From: Pseudocolwellia sp048296855 | Lineage (GTDB): Bacteria > Pseudomonadota > Gammaproteobacteria > Enterobacterales > Alteromonadaceae | NCBI GenBank assembly: GCA_048296855.1 | Contig: CP182631.1 | Length of the DNA stretch: 64,000 nucleotides | Direction: 5' to 3' (one strand) | The notes under the pieces: generated by a model | What the model saw: the letters and a program-made list of their open reading frames with translations, nothing else | What the model was told of the DNA's origin: nothing | The model's database searches: none | Shown here: piece after piece, positions 44,361 through 52,530 of the stretch | How the letters are laid out: each line of letters begins with the position of its first letter | Numbering within the stretch: the first letter of the stretch is position 1 | Made by a program: the position numbers and the translations under genes

Positions 44361-45056
44361 ATGAGCAGACGTATTTTAGTTGTCGAAGACGAAACGCCGA
44401 TCAGAGATATGATTACATTTGTTTTAGAGCAAAACGGATTTAATGTAGTTGAAGCTGAAGACTTTGAACAAGCCACAAAAAAAGTTGTTGAGCCTTATCC
44501 TGATCTTATTTTATTAGATTGGATGTTGCCAGGTGGCACAGGGGTTAAACTAGCAAAATCACTTAAGCAAAACGAATACACACGTAATATCCCTATTATT
44601 ATGTTAACTGCTAGGGGTGACGAAGAAGATAAAGTTAAAGGCTTTGAAGCCGGGGTCGATGACTATGTAACTAAACCTTTTTCGCCTAAAGAGCTTATTG
44701 CTCGTATAAAAGCGGTTATCAGAAGAGTATCTCCCACGTCTTTAGAAGAAGAGATTGAGTTTCATGGTATGAAATTAGATCCTGTTTCTCATCGTGTTTC
44801 TATTCATGATAGCAATTTAGACTTAGGTCCAACCGAATTTCGTTTATTACATTTTTTTATGACACATACCGAACGCGTTTATAGTCGTGAACAGTTACTC
44901 GATAATGTTTGGGGAACTAACGTGTATGTTGAAGATAGAACAGTAGATGTTCATATCAGGCGATTACGTAAAGCAATCACCGGACAAGGTCATGAAAATT
45001 TTATTCAAACAGTTCGTGGTTCTGGCTATCGTTTTTCTGGAAAATTATCGTCTTAA
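44361..45056 (+). CDS. phoB: Phosphate regulon response regulator PhoB
   Basis: A 231-residue OmpR-type regulator. The receiver domain (1-120) has RILVVEDE, the phosphoacceptor Asp in LILLDWMLP and Lys in DDYVTKPFSP. The winged-helix domain (130-230) has LDLGPTEFRLLHFFMTH and VEDRTVDVHIRRLRKAI, which are PhoB-like. The start at 44361 is favoured because AGGA lies at the right distance; a TTG 21 bases earlier is less likely. phoR starts three bases after its stop. Confidence 0.94.
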   Translation: MSRRILVVEDETPIRDMITFVLEQNGFNVVEAEDFEQATKKVVEPYPDLILLDWMLPGGTGVKLAKSLKQNEYTRNIPIIMLTARGDEEDKVKGFEAGVDDYVTKPFSPKELIARIKAVIRRVSPTSLEEEIEFHGMKLDPVSHRVSIHDSNLDLGPTEFRLLHFFMTHTERVYSREQLLDNVWGTNVYVEDRTVDVHIRRLRKAITGQGHENFIQTVRGSGYRFSGKLSS

Positions 45057-45059
45057 ACT

Positions 45060-46367
45060 ATGCATTTTAAATTAATTATTCGTACTTTATTTTTACGACT
45101 AGGTACTTGGCTTTCATTAAGTGTTTTACTCGGATATTTACTAGGTAGTGTTTGGGCCGCTTTAGCATTATGTAGTCTTACTGTTATTGCTTGGCACTAC
45201 CGTCATTTGTACGAATTTATTAATTGGATATGGCAGAGTAAGGCCATTTCGCCTCCGCAAGCGGATGGTGTTTGGGGTGATATTTATAATGGATTATATC
45301 GACAAATAAAAAGACATCGTCAAAAACAAAAAAAATTGAATGATAAACTTCGTCAGTTTAGAGACGGAGCCGAGGCATTACCTGATGCCGCTTTAGTGTT
45401 ATCTAAAGACTTTATTATTCAATGGGGCAATAAAAAAGCACAAAAATTATTAGGTGTACGCACTTCTGGCGATGTTGGCCAGCGTATCGATAATTTAATT
45501 CGCTTTCCTGAATTTTCAAAATACCTCGATGCGCATAATTGGGATACTCCTTGCCACATTGTTTCTCCCGTTAATCATGAAATTCATTTAGAACTTCGAT
45601 TTATGGCTTATGGAACTGAACATTTACTTTTTATAGCGCGTGATGTGAGTAAAATTCGCCGCTTAGAAGAAATGCGCAGAGACTTTGTTGCTAATGTTTC
45701 GCATGAGCTAAAAACACCTTTAACGGTAGTTAGAGGCTATGTTGAAATGATCCAAATGGAAGAAGAAACTTTTAATCCTCATTGGAAAAAAACTTTCGCG
45801 ACCATTGAATCACAAGTTTCACGTATGGACCGATTGGTTGAGCAACTGTTAGTTTTATCTCGAACAGAAATTAATGTTGATAACCATGATCAACATTTAG
45901 TTAACGTGCCTGAGTTAATAGAAGACTTAGTTGAAGATTCACAATGGTTAAATCAAGATAAAAAACACACTATAACTACCGAAATAGATAGCTCATTTGG
46001 CTTATTAGGATTTGATACAGAATTGAAAAGTGCATTTTCTAATTTATTGTCTAACGCTATAGGTTACACGGCACCCAATGGAAATATTCATATTACTTGG
46101 AAAAAATCGGGTAATAGAATGATGTACAGTGTGAAAGATGACGGGCCAGGCATTAGTAAACAACATATCAACCGACTAACCGAGCGTTTTTATCGTGTAG
46201 ATAAATCAAGATCTCGTGATACTGGTGGTTCTGGTTTAGGGCTAGCTATTGTTAAGCATGTATTAAATCATCACCATGCAGAGTTAAGTATTAATAGTGA
46301 GTTAGATAAGGGAAGTGAATTTATCATTTATTTTGATGCTAAAAGTATGGTTTCGTTAACTAACTAA
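45060..46367 (+). CDS. phoR: Phosphate regulon sensor kinase PhoR
   Basis: A 435-residue membrane-bound histidine kinase. Two close N-terminal helices (about residues 12-45), a cytoplasmic charged segment and a PAS domain (about 95-200) precede the DHp helix with FVANVSHELKTPLTVVRGYV (the phosphorylated His) and the ATPase domain with the N box SNLLSNAIGYT, DDGPGI and SGLGLAIVKHV. The structure is that of PhoR, not EnvZ, and phoB lies directly upstream. Confidence 0.94.
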   Translation: MHFKLIIRTLFLRLGTWLSLSVLLGYLLGSVWAALALCSLTVIAWHYRHLYEFINWIWQSKAISPPQADGVWGDIYNGLYRQIKRHRQKQKKLNDKLRQFRDGAEALPDAALVLSKDFIIQWGNKKAQKLLGVRTSGDVGQRIDNLIRFPEFSKYLDAHNWDTPCHIVSPVNHEIHLELRFMAYGTEHLLFIARDVSKIRRLEEMRRDFVANVSHELKTPLTVVRGYVEMIQMEEETFNPHWKKTFATIESQVSRMDRLVEQLLVLSRTEINVDNHDQHLVNVPELIEDLVEDSQWLNQDKKHTITTEIDSSFGLLGFDTELKSAFSNLLSNAIGYTAPNGNIHITWKKSGNRMMYSVKDDGPGISKQHINRLTERFYRVDKSRSRDTGGSGLGLAIVKHVLNHHHAELSINSELDKGSEFIIYFDAKSMVSLTN

Positions 46368-46387
46368 ATTTTTAGCCAACATATTAA

Positions 46388-46465
46388 TCAATATATTGGT
46401 GGTTCTAATACTTCGTAATAGGGGCCATCAACACGCTCTAATAGATTTATGTGATAATTATTCAT
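46388..46465 (-). CDS. Possible 25-residue peptide downstream of phoR
   Basis: A short frame on the strand opposite phoR whose sequence looks like real protein (LLERVDGPYYEVLEPP) and ends in TGA. No clear ribosome site and no known family; it may be a remnant of a larger gene. It overlaps a CCAACATATT/AATATATTGG stem at 46376-46399. Confidence 0.25.
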   Translation of the reverse strand: MNNYHINLLERVDGPYYEVLEPPIY

Positions 46466-46533
46466 CCCTGTAATCCTTTCTTATTTCAACTATATTTCCT
46501 TTTTATTTCTAATTTGTTTCTTTTTTATTTCAA

Positions 46534-46551
46534 TTGTCATTTAACTGTCAC
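46534..46551 (+). promoter_or_regulatory. Pho box and promoter of pstS
   Basis: TTGTCATTTAACTGTCAC, with the two 7-mers 11 bases apart, is a near-consensus Pho box. A TATAAT at 46562-46567 follows at a distance expected for a PhoB-activated promoter without a strong -35. The pstS ATG is 83 bases downstream of the box. Confidence 0.82.
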
Positions 46552-46633
46552 ATAAGCGCCCTATAATTTTTACATTGCGTTTATATACTACACCGCAATC
46601 AATTATATATAACAACATTCGTCGGAGAGTGAC

Positions 46634-47599
46634 ATGGGTTTTAAACGTGCTTTAAGCATTTTAAGTTTTACAAGCTTAGTAAGTTTTTCAACTTTAGCAG
46701 TTGATAATACATTACCAGAATACAAAAAAGTAAGTGGTGTTTCAGGCAACCTATCATCAGTAGGTTCAGATACTTTAGCCAATATGATGACTTTTTGGGC
46801 TGAAGAATTTAAACGTACTTACCCAAATGTAAATGTTCAAATACAAGCTGCGGGTTCTTCTACAGCTCCACCAGCATTAACTGAAGCTACTTCAAACTTA
46901 GGGCCAATGAGTCGTAAGATGAAGTCTAGAGAAATAGAAGCATTTGAAAAACGGTATGGTTACAAGCCAACAGCTGTTCGTGTAGCTATTGATGCGTTAG
47001 CGGTATTTGTTCATAAAGACAATCCAATTAAAGGTCTACGTATTGACCAAGTTGATGCTATTTTTTCTAACAACAGAAAATGTGGTGCAGATAAAAATGT
47101 TGATCGTTGGGGTGACTTAGGCTTAACGGGTGACTGGTCTGGTAAAGATGTTCAACTATACGGTCGTAACTCGGTATCTGGAACATACGGTTACTTTAAA
47201 AAGAAAGCCCTTTGTAAAGGTGATTTCAAAAACACAGTAAATGAGCAACCGGGTTCAGCATCTGTAGTACAGTCAGTATCGGCATCTTTAAACGGTATTG
47301 GTTACTCAGGTATTGGTTATAAAACTTCTGGTGTACGTGCATTACCTCTTTCTAAAAAAGGTGATAATTTCGTAGAAGCAAATATGGAAAATGCGGTTTC
47401 TAAAAAGTATCCATTATCACGCTTTCTATATGTTTACGTGAACAAACATCCTAATAAGCCTTTAGCACCTATGGAAGCTGAATTCTTGAAAATGGTTTTA
47501 TCTAAATCAGGTCAAACTATTGTAGAAAAAGATGGTTATATTCCATTACCTAGAAGCGTTGTAGATAAAGAGTTTAAAAAGTTAGGTTTAACTCACTAG
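46634..47599 (+). CDS. pstS: Phosphate-binding protein PstS
   Basis: A 321-residue periplasmic phosphate-binding protein. The signal peptide is MGFKRALSILSFTSLVSFS, cleaved after LAV. Phosphate-contact motifs VGSDTLANMM, GSSTAPPALTEA and RNSVSGTYGYFKKKALC are visible. It is the SphX/PstS type, longer spacing than E. coli PstS. The partner permease pstC lies 15 kb away at the end of the window. GGAGAG before the ATG is a good ribosome site and a terminator follows. Confidence 0.92.
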   Translation: MGFKRALSILSFTSLVSFSTLAVDNTLPEYKKVSGVSGNLSSVGSDTLANMMTFWAEEFKRTYPNVNVQIQAAGSSTAPPALTEATSNLGPMSRKMKSREIEAFEKRYGYKPTAVRVAIDALAVFVHKDNPIKGLRIDQVDAIFSNNRKCGADKNVDRWGDLGLTGDWSGKDVQLYGRNSVSGTYGYFKKKALCKGDFKNTVNEQPGSASVVQSVSASLNGIGYSGIGYKTSGVRALPLSKKGDNFVEANMENAVSKKYPLSRFLYVYVNKHPNKPLAPMEAEFLKMVLSKSGQTIVEKDGYIPLPRSVVDKEFKKLGLTH

Positions 47600-47622
47600 T
47601 TAACTTAATCATTTTTAAATTG

Positions 47623-47649
47623 AAAAGCCTGACAGTGTCAGGCTTTTTT
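47623..47649 (+). terminator. Terminator of pstS
   Basis: An 11-bp stem, AAAAGCCTGAC/GTCAGGCTTTT, with a very short loop and a T run follows pstS by 24 bases. Confidence 0.85.
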
Positions 47650-47686
47650 GTTTTCTACATTATGATAAGTAAATATGAGAAGTAAA

Positions 47687-49210
47687 TTAAGACTTGATTA
47701 AAAGCTCAATACCTAAGGGTTTGAGTAGATCAATCTCATAAAATAATTCGTTATCTACAATAGGGTGATCAATCAACCAATCATTATCAAGTGATAGCGT
47801 TAATATATCGTCATCTGCTTCAACAACTAAGGTATAGGTATCGTTAATGTGGCGTTGCTGAGTCAGTAAAATACTTAAGCGGATGATCACACATATTTTT
47901 TCTAGTTTTTTAGGTTCAAGTAAATACCACTGAAAATGATTAATAGGTGTTATTTTTTTTCGTTGATTACCCACTAACCATGCTAATGCTTGTTGTTGTT
48001 CCTGATTGAATCCCGGCAAATCAGCATAAGAAAGAATATATGCGCCGTGTTTATGGTAGCCAGAAGGATTTATGTCGAGTCCAATTTCATGCAGTTGTAT
48101 TGCTGCTTTTAAAAGCTCTTTATAGGTGCTTTTATTCATTTTCCAACTGGGTTGTACTTGGTTGAATATTGCAACAGCTTGTTCGTTTACTGTATTGGTG
48201 TAGTTTTCATCAATACTAAATCTTTCCATTAAACTTGTAATAGTACGGCTGCGTATATTGTTTGTTTCGTTGGCTGTATTGTCGAGTTGTTCAAACAAAA
48301 CACCTTCTCTAAGTGCATATTGGCAATGGCTAAACTCTTTAATTTGTAATGTTTCCATTAGCGCTATAGTAATAGCTACGCCTGCACAAATTACGGGTAC
48401 TCTATTTTCTTTTAAGCCACTAATGTTGATGTTTTTTATGTGCTCACATTGAATTAAGTCTTTTTTAAAGTCGTGTAATTTTTTCAGCGTAACGGGTTTA
48501 TCAATATGCTCTCCATGGTTAACAACTTTATAAATAGATTTTAGTGTGCCTGAAGTACCTATAACTTCTTGCCAAGGCGATTTTTTAAAACGTTTTACAA
48601 TAGAGTCTATTTCGCGTTTTGCCCCTTTAATGGCTTTTTTAAACGCTATTTCAGAAATTGAACCCTCAGCAAAAAACTGTTGAGTAAAGCTAACACAACC
48701 CATAGTTAAACTGGCTAAGGCGTGAATATGGTTGCCTGTGCCTATTATACATTCTGTACTTCCACCACCAATATCGATCACTAAACGGGTGTTTTTAGAG
48801 TGAGTTAAATTATTCACGGCTTGATAAATGAGGCGAGCTTCTTCATGCCCCGAAATAATTTCTATATCGAAAGGGAATACTTTGGCTGCTTCTTTTAAAA
48901 ATTCTTCCGTGTTTTTAGCTTCACGTAAGGTAAAAGTTGCAACGGCTCGAAAGTTTTCTTTGGTTAAATGTTCTGTAGTGGCAGCAAGGTTCGCTAAAAT
49001 ATTTACACCTCGCGAAATAGCTTCTGAAGATAATGTTTTATCTTCAGAAAGGCCATCTGCGAGTTTAGCTTGGTATTTTTCGGTGTGCAGTATTTGTATA
49101 TGATTATTAATACTGCGAGCAAGAACAAAGTGAAAGCTATTCGAACCAATATCTAATGCTGCTAAGTAGTTGTCAGCACCATTGTTTAAAGCAGGTTCAG
49201 AGTTATTCAT
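47687..49210 (-). CDS. ppx: Exopolyphosphatase Ppx/GppA
   Basis: A 507-residue enzyme that releases phosphate from polyphosphate ends. The N-terminal ASKHA domain has AALDIGSNSFHFVLAR and VIDIGGGSTECIIG, which hold the catalytic Glu and phosphate-binding loops. A helical C-terminal part (about 310-507) with LHEIGLD matches the HD-like domain of Ppx. Length is close to E. coli Ppx (513). The ATG is five bases from the ppk stop, so it is co-transcribed. Confidence 0.92.
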   Translation of the reverse strand: MNNSEPALNNGADNYLAALDIGSNSFHFVLARSINNHIQILHTEKYQAKLADGLSEDKTLSSEAISRGVNILANLAATTEHLTKENFRAVATFTLREAKNTEEFLKEAAKVFPFDIEIISGHEEARLIYQAVNNLTHSKNTRLVIDIGGGSTECIIGTGNHIHALASLTMGCVSFTQQFFAEGSISEIAFKKAIKGAKREIDSIVKRFKKSPWQEVIGTSGTLKSIYKVVNHGEHIDKPVTLKKLHDFKKDLIQCEHIKNINISGLKENRVPVICAGVAITIALMETLQIKEFSHCQYALREGVLFEQLDNTANETNNIRSRTITSLMERFSIDENYTNTVNEQAVAIFNQVQPSWKMNKSTYKELLKAAIQLHEIGLDINPSGYHKHGAYILSYADLPGFNQEQQQALAWLVGNQRKKITPINHFQWYLLEPKKLEKICVIIRLSILLTQQRHINDTYTLVVEADDDILTLSLDNDWLIDHPIVDNELFYEIDLLKPLGIELLIKS

Positions 49211-49215
49211 AGAGT

Positions 49216-51324
49216 TTACGTTAGTTTCAAATTTTCTATCATCATAGTATCTTTATTTTCTTCTGCAACTAAATAATCATAAATCGCCATTTGTGATCTA
49301 ACTTTGGTTTTACTATTGTTTGTTACATATTTATTACTGTTTGTTTTATCTATGACACGAGCTTTAACATTATCTTTAAAGTGTAAATCAATGGTATGAA
49401 TAATACGTTGTTTTAATGATTCATCGTAAATAGGGCAGCCAACCTCAACACGGTGATCTATATTACGTTCCATCCAGTCGCCTGAGGTTATAAAGACTAA
49501 TTTATCTCCTTGGTTATGAAAAATCATAACGCGTGGGTGTTCTAGGTACGAATCAACAATAGAAATGACTTTAATATTGCTACTTAAGTCTTTTATGCCG
49601 GGTACTAGTGAACACATGCCTCTGATCACTAGCCTTATTTTTACGCCAGCTTCACTGGCTGCGTAAAGTTTATTAATTAAACTTTCATCAACAAGGTTAT
49701 TAAGTTTTAGGGTGATTTCAGCCTTTTTATTACTTTTAGCTGCTTGTATTTCGTTTTCAATAAATTGATTTAGGCGTCTTCTTGATGTTAATGGCGATAC
49801 AATTAAGTGATTAAATCGAAAGCGTTTATAACTGTGAGAAATAAACGAAAATACATTATCTACTTCTTGGCAAATTTCTTTATGTTTAGTAAATAAAGCA
49901 AAATCTGTGTATACCCTAGCGTTACTTTCGTGAAAATTACCTGTGCCAATATGGGCATATTTAACTAATTTGTCATTTTCATTACGTATAATAATGCAAA
50001 GCTTTGAATGTATTTTTAGGGTTTCAATACCAAATTCTACGTTTATTCCAGCGTCTTTCATTAATTTAGCCCATTCAATATTGGCTTCTTCATCAAAACG
50101 CGCTTTTAGTTCTACCACAACCGTAACTCTTTTACCGTTTTTAACCGCTTCAATAAGTGATTGAATAATTCTTGAGTTTTTAGCTACACGATAAATATTA
50201 ATTTTAATTTCTTTAACCAAAGGATCGTAAGAGGCTTGGCGAACAAATTCAGTGAAGTGTCTAAACCTATGATAAGGGTAGTAAAGTAATATGTCGTTTT
50301 GTGTTATAGCTTCAAATACCGAAGGGTATTGAGCAAATCGTTGAGCATCTAATGCTTTAAGTTTTTCTTTAACTAAGTATTTATCACCTAAGTTTGGAAA
50401 TTTGATAAAGTCTTTAAAGTGGCGATAACGAACACCAGGAACAAGATTGTCTAATTCTCTTATTTTTAACGATTTACGAAGAAAAAGTAGCATGTATTGC
50501 GGCATTTTTTCATCGTGTACAAGTCGAACTAAGTCAGCTTTTAAACGTTGCTTAATACCTTTGGACATTTGATCGAGTAGGCTTTCGTCTAATTCATCCG
50601 TTAGGTTATATTCAGCATCTCGCGTCAATTTCATTGAGTAAGCATCGATTGAGTCGTAGTCAAATACACCATGAAAAAGCTTATCGATAAAAAACAGTAC
50701 CACATCGTCTAATAGTACTATTTGGCTTTCTTGATTGGGTGATGAGGTTGGTAAAATAATAAAGCGTTCAATATCGTAACGAGGGATTTCTACCAAACAA
50801 AATTGATTATTTTCATCTTTATTAAGTGAAACAAGAAAGTAAATGGCATCGTCATCAATACATGAAGATAACTGTGTTTTGTTATTAATAATAATAGGCG
50901 TTATATGACGAATAATTCGGTTGTCAAAATATTCAGCTAGCCATTCTTTTTGAACAGAAGAGAGTTTATTTTTAAAGGTTCTATTGGTTGGATCATTAAA
51001 AATAATGTTGATACGTTTCTTTTTTATTTCATCAAAAATAGTATCGGCTACAAATTTAAAGCGGCGAGTTAATTCATTCACCTTTTCTATAATATTAGTA
51101 TGTAAGGTAGTCCATTCATTGGTTGAATTTTCTTGTGCTGATTCTAAAATTGCACTGCGGCGAATATTGGCAACACGTACTCTAAAAAACTCATCTAAGT
51201 TAGCAGAATATATACCTAAAAATCTTATTCTATCAACGATAGGAACGGTTTCGTCAGCGGCTTCTTGTAATACTCTTTCGTTAAAAGATAACCAACTTAA
51301 TTCTTTGTCAAAATATGTCGTCAT
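49216..51324 (-). CDS. ppk: Polyphosphate kinase Ppk1
   Basis: A 702-residue enzyme that builds polyphosphate from ATP. Key parts are FDKELSWLSFNERVLQEA at the N-terminus, LLYYPYHRFRHFTEFVRQA, KIHSKLCIIIRNEND (the phosphorylated His) and YAHIGTGNFHESNARVYTDF. It acts at the inner membrane. It is in an operon with ppx, and a long hairpin lies in its upstream region. Confidence 0.95.
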   Translation of the reverse strand: MTTYFDKELSWLSFNERVLQEAADETVPIVDRIRFLGIYSANLDEFFRVRVANIRRSAILESAQENSTNEWTTLHTNIIEKVNELTRRFKFVADTIFDEIKKKRINIIFNDPTNRTFKNKLSSVQKEWLAEYFDNRIIRHITPIIINNKTQLSSCIDDDAIYFLVSLNKDENNQFCLVEIPRYDIERFIILPTSSPNQESQIVLLDDVVLFFIDKLFHGVFDYDSIDAYSMKLTRDAEYNLTDELDESLLDQMSKGIKQRLKADLVRLVHDEKMPQYMLLFLRKSLKIRELDNLVPGVRYRHFKDFIKFPNLGDKYLVKEKLKALDAQRFAQYPSVFEAITQNDILLYYPYHRFRHFTEFVRQASYDPLVKEIKINIYRVAKNSRIIQSLIEAVKNGKRVTVVVELKARFDEEANIEWAKLMKDAGINVEFGIETLKIHSKLCIIIRNENDKLVKYAHIGTGNFHESNARVYTDFALFTKHKEICQEVDNVFSFISHSYKRFRFNHLIVSPLTSRRRLNQFIENEIQAAKSNKKAEITLKLNNLVDESLINKLYAASEAGVKIRLVIRGMCSLVPGIKDLSSNIKVISIVDSYLEHPRVMIFHNQGDKLVFITSGDWMERNIDHRVEVGCPIYDESLKQRIIHTIDLHFKDNVKARVIDKTNSNKYVTNNSKTKVRSQMAIYDYLVAEENKDTMMIENLKLT

Positions 51325-51351
51325 ACTGCTCGTCTTTATCGTAATATCAAA

Positions 51352-51390
51352 CAGACTAATTTGTTGTTAACAGAACAACAAATTAGTCTG
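51352..51390 (-). terminator. 17-bp perfect hairpin in the ppk upstream region
   Basis: CAGACTAATTTGTTGTT (51352-51368) pairs exactly with AACAACAAATTAGTCTG (51374-51390) across a five-base loop. On the minus strand it lies 95 bases past the GcvR-like stop and 28 before the ppk start, followed by a weak TTTGATATT. It may terminate the upstream gene, or regulate ppk. Confidence 0.7.
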
Positions 51391-51485
51391 ATTTGCATAA
51401 TTCGTCAATAATAAAAGGTTAGTATATGGACTTCTTGTTACTGATTTATTACGATTTTTATGACGGTACAGTTGTTACCCATCAA

Positions 51486-51983
51486 TTAACGAGATACATC
51501 AACAATCAGGTCGTCAGCTAAGCATTCAATGGCATCAATTAATTCATCTATTTGTTGGTCATCTACAGCAACAGTTACTTTTGCTTTAAATAATTCTTGA
51601 CCACTATGAGCGGCAATTTCTGTTTTACTAACGACTTTAAGTAAGTTGCCACCTTGCTTATGAATAACCGAAGAAACTTCTTGTATAATGCCTTCACGAT
51701 CGTTTGCAGTTAGTTCAAGAATAATACTAGGCTGTTTTACATTTTGTGCGTTGTCAGCAATTTTTATAATACTTTCTAAACCGTCAATTTCTTTGAGTGC
51801 GTCAACTAACTGGGCACTTTTATCTACTGCTACTGCAATTTCAATTGAACCAGAAAAAAAGCCTGACATATGGTGCAAACTACTACTTTTCCAGTTGCCG
51901 TTATGTTGGCGAACAACGTTCGATATGGCGTCTACTAATCCTGGGCGGTCTAAACTAATAAAAGAAATAATGATGTTTTGCAT
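51486..51983 (-). CDS. GcvR-like ACT-domain protein
   Basis: A 165-residue protein with two ACT domains (about 1-75 and 88-160): SFISLDRPGLVDAISNVV and LELTANDREGIIQEVSSVI. E. coli GcvR is a glycine-sensing partner of GcvA. The start at 51983 is selected because GAAGGAAAC precedes it at the right distance; an earlier in-frame ATG at 52091 adds 36 residues and overlaps the preceding gene. Regulation of gcv is inferred from family only. Confidence 0.8.
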   Translation of the reverse strand: MQNIIISFISLDRPGLVDAISNVVRQHNGNWKSSSLHHMSGFFSGSIEIAVAVDKSAQLVDALKEIDGLESIIKIADNAQNVKQPSIILELTANDREGIIQEVSSVIHKQGGNLLKVVSKTEIAAHSGQELFKAKVTVAVDDQQIDELIDAIECLADDLIVDVSR

Positions 51984-52032
51984 GTTGTTTCCTTCTGCTT
52001 CAAGGCGTTTATAAGTATGGAGGTTTTTATTA

Positions 52033-52398
52033 TTATTCGTGTGAATAGCTAAGTTGTGAAAGCTCTTTGTTGAGTTGTTCGCTATCACCAAGATTCAATT
52101 CTATAAGTCTACGTAATATAGAAATACTGTCGAGATCAATAGAGTTACAATGTAACCTTATTTCCGAGTCGTGTTCGTGCACAATAGTGACATTCATTGA
52201 TACTTTCGAATCTTCACCATCGAGTGAAAAATGCAATATGCCTGTTTGATCAGCTAAATCGGGTTTGTCTACGCTGCATTTTATTAATGCACCTGACATT
52301 GAAATGTCGTGAAGGCTCACAGGGTAGTCTATGTTGTTTACTGTCAACCTAGCATCAATTGAAAATAATACCCGTGTAAAAATTCGTCTATTTTCCAT
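52033..52398 (-). CDS. PilZ-domain protein
   Basis: A 121-residue protein that is mostly a PilZ barrel: RRIFTRVLFSIDARL has the RxxxR-type motif in the form RRxFxR, and LHDISMSGALIKC is the (D/N)xSxxG motif. Both c-di-GMP motifs are present, so ligand binding is plausible. The ATG at 52398 is used; a TTG 12 bases earlier is an alternative. It is directly upstream of the GcvR-like gene, with 49 bases between coding regions. Confidence 0.85.
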   Translation of the reverse strand: MENRRIFTRVLFSIDARLTVNNIDYPVSLHDISMSGALIKCSVDKPDLADQTGILHFSLDGEDSKVSMNVTIVHEHDSEIRLHCNSIDLDSISILRRLIELNLGDSEQLNKELSQLSYSHE

Positions 52399-52489
52399 AA
52401 CTGCACTCAATTTAAGTTATTTATCACTTTAGCATAGTTGGTTTGAACTAACTTTGAAACAAAAATGGAAACTTAAATGGGAAATAACA

Positions 52490-52520
52490 AAGCACATCAC
52501 GCGTGATATGTGCTTTGTTT
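52490..52520. terminator. Stem-loop between the PilZ and ettA genes
   Basis: A stem with arms AAAGCACAT/ATGTGCTTT and an inner CAC/GTG step is followed by a T-rich run. It is positioned to end ettA transcription on the minus strand. Confidence 0.55.
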
Positions 52521-52530
52521 TATATGGATA

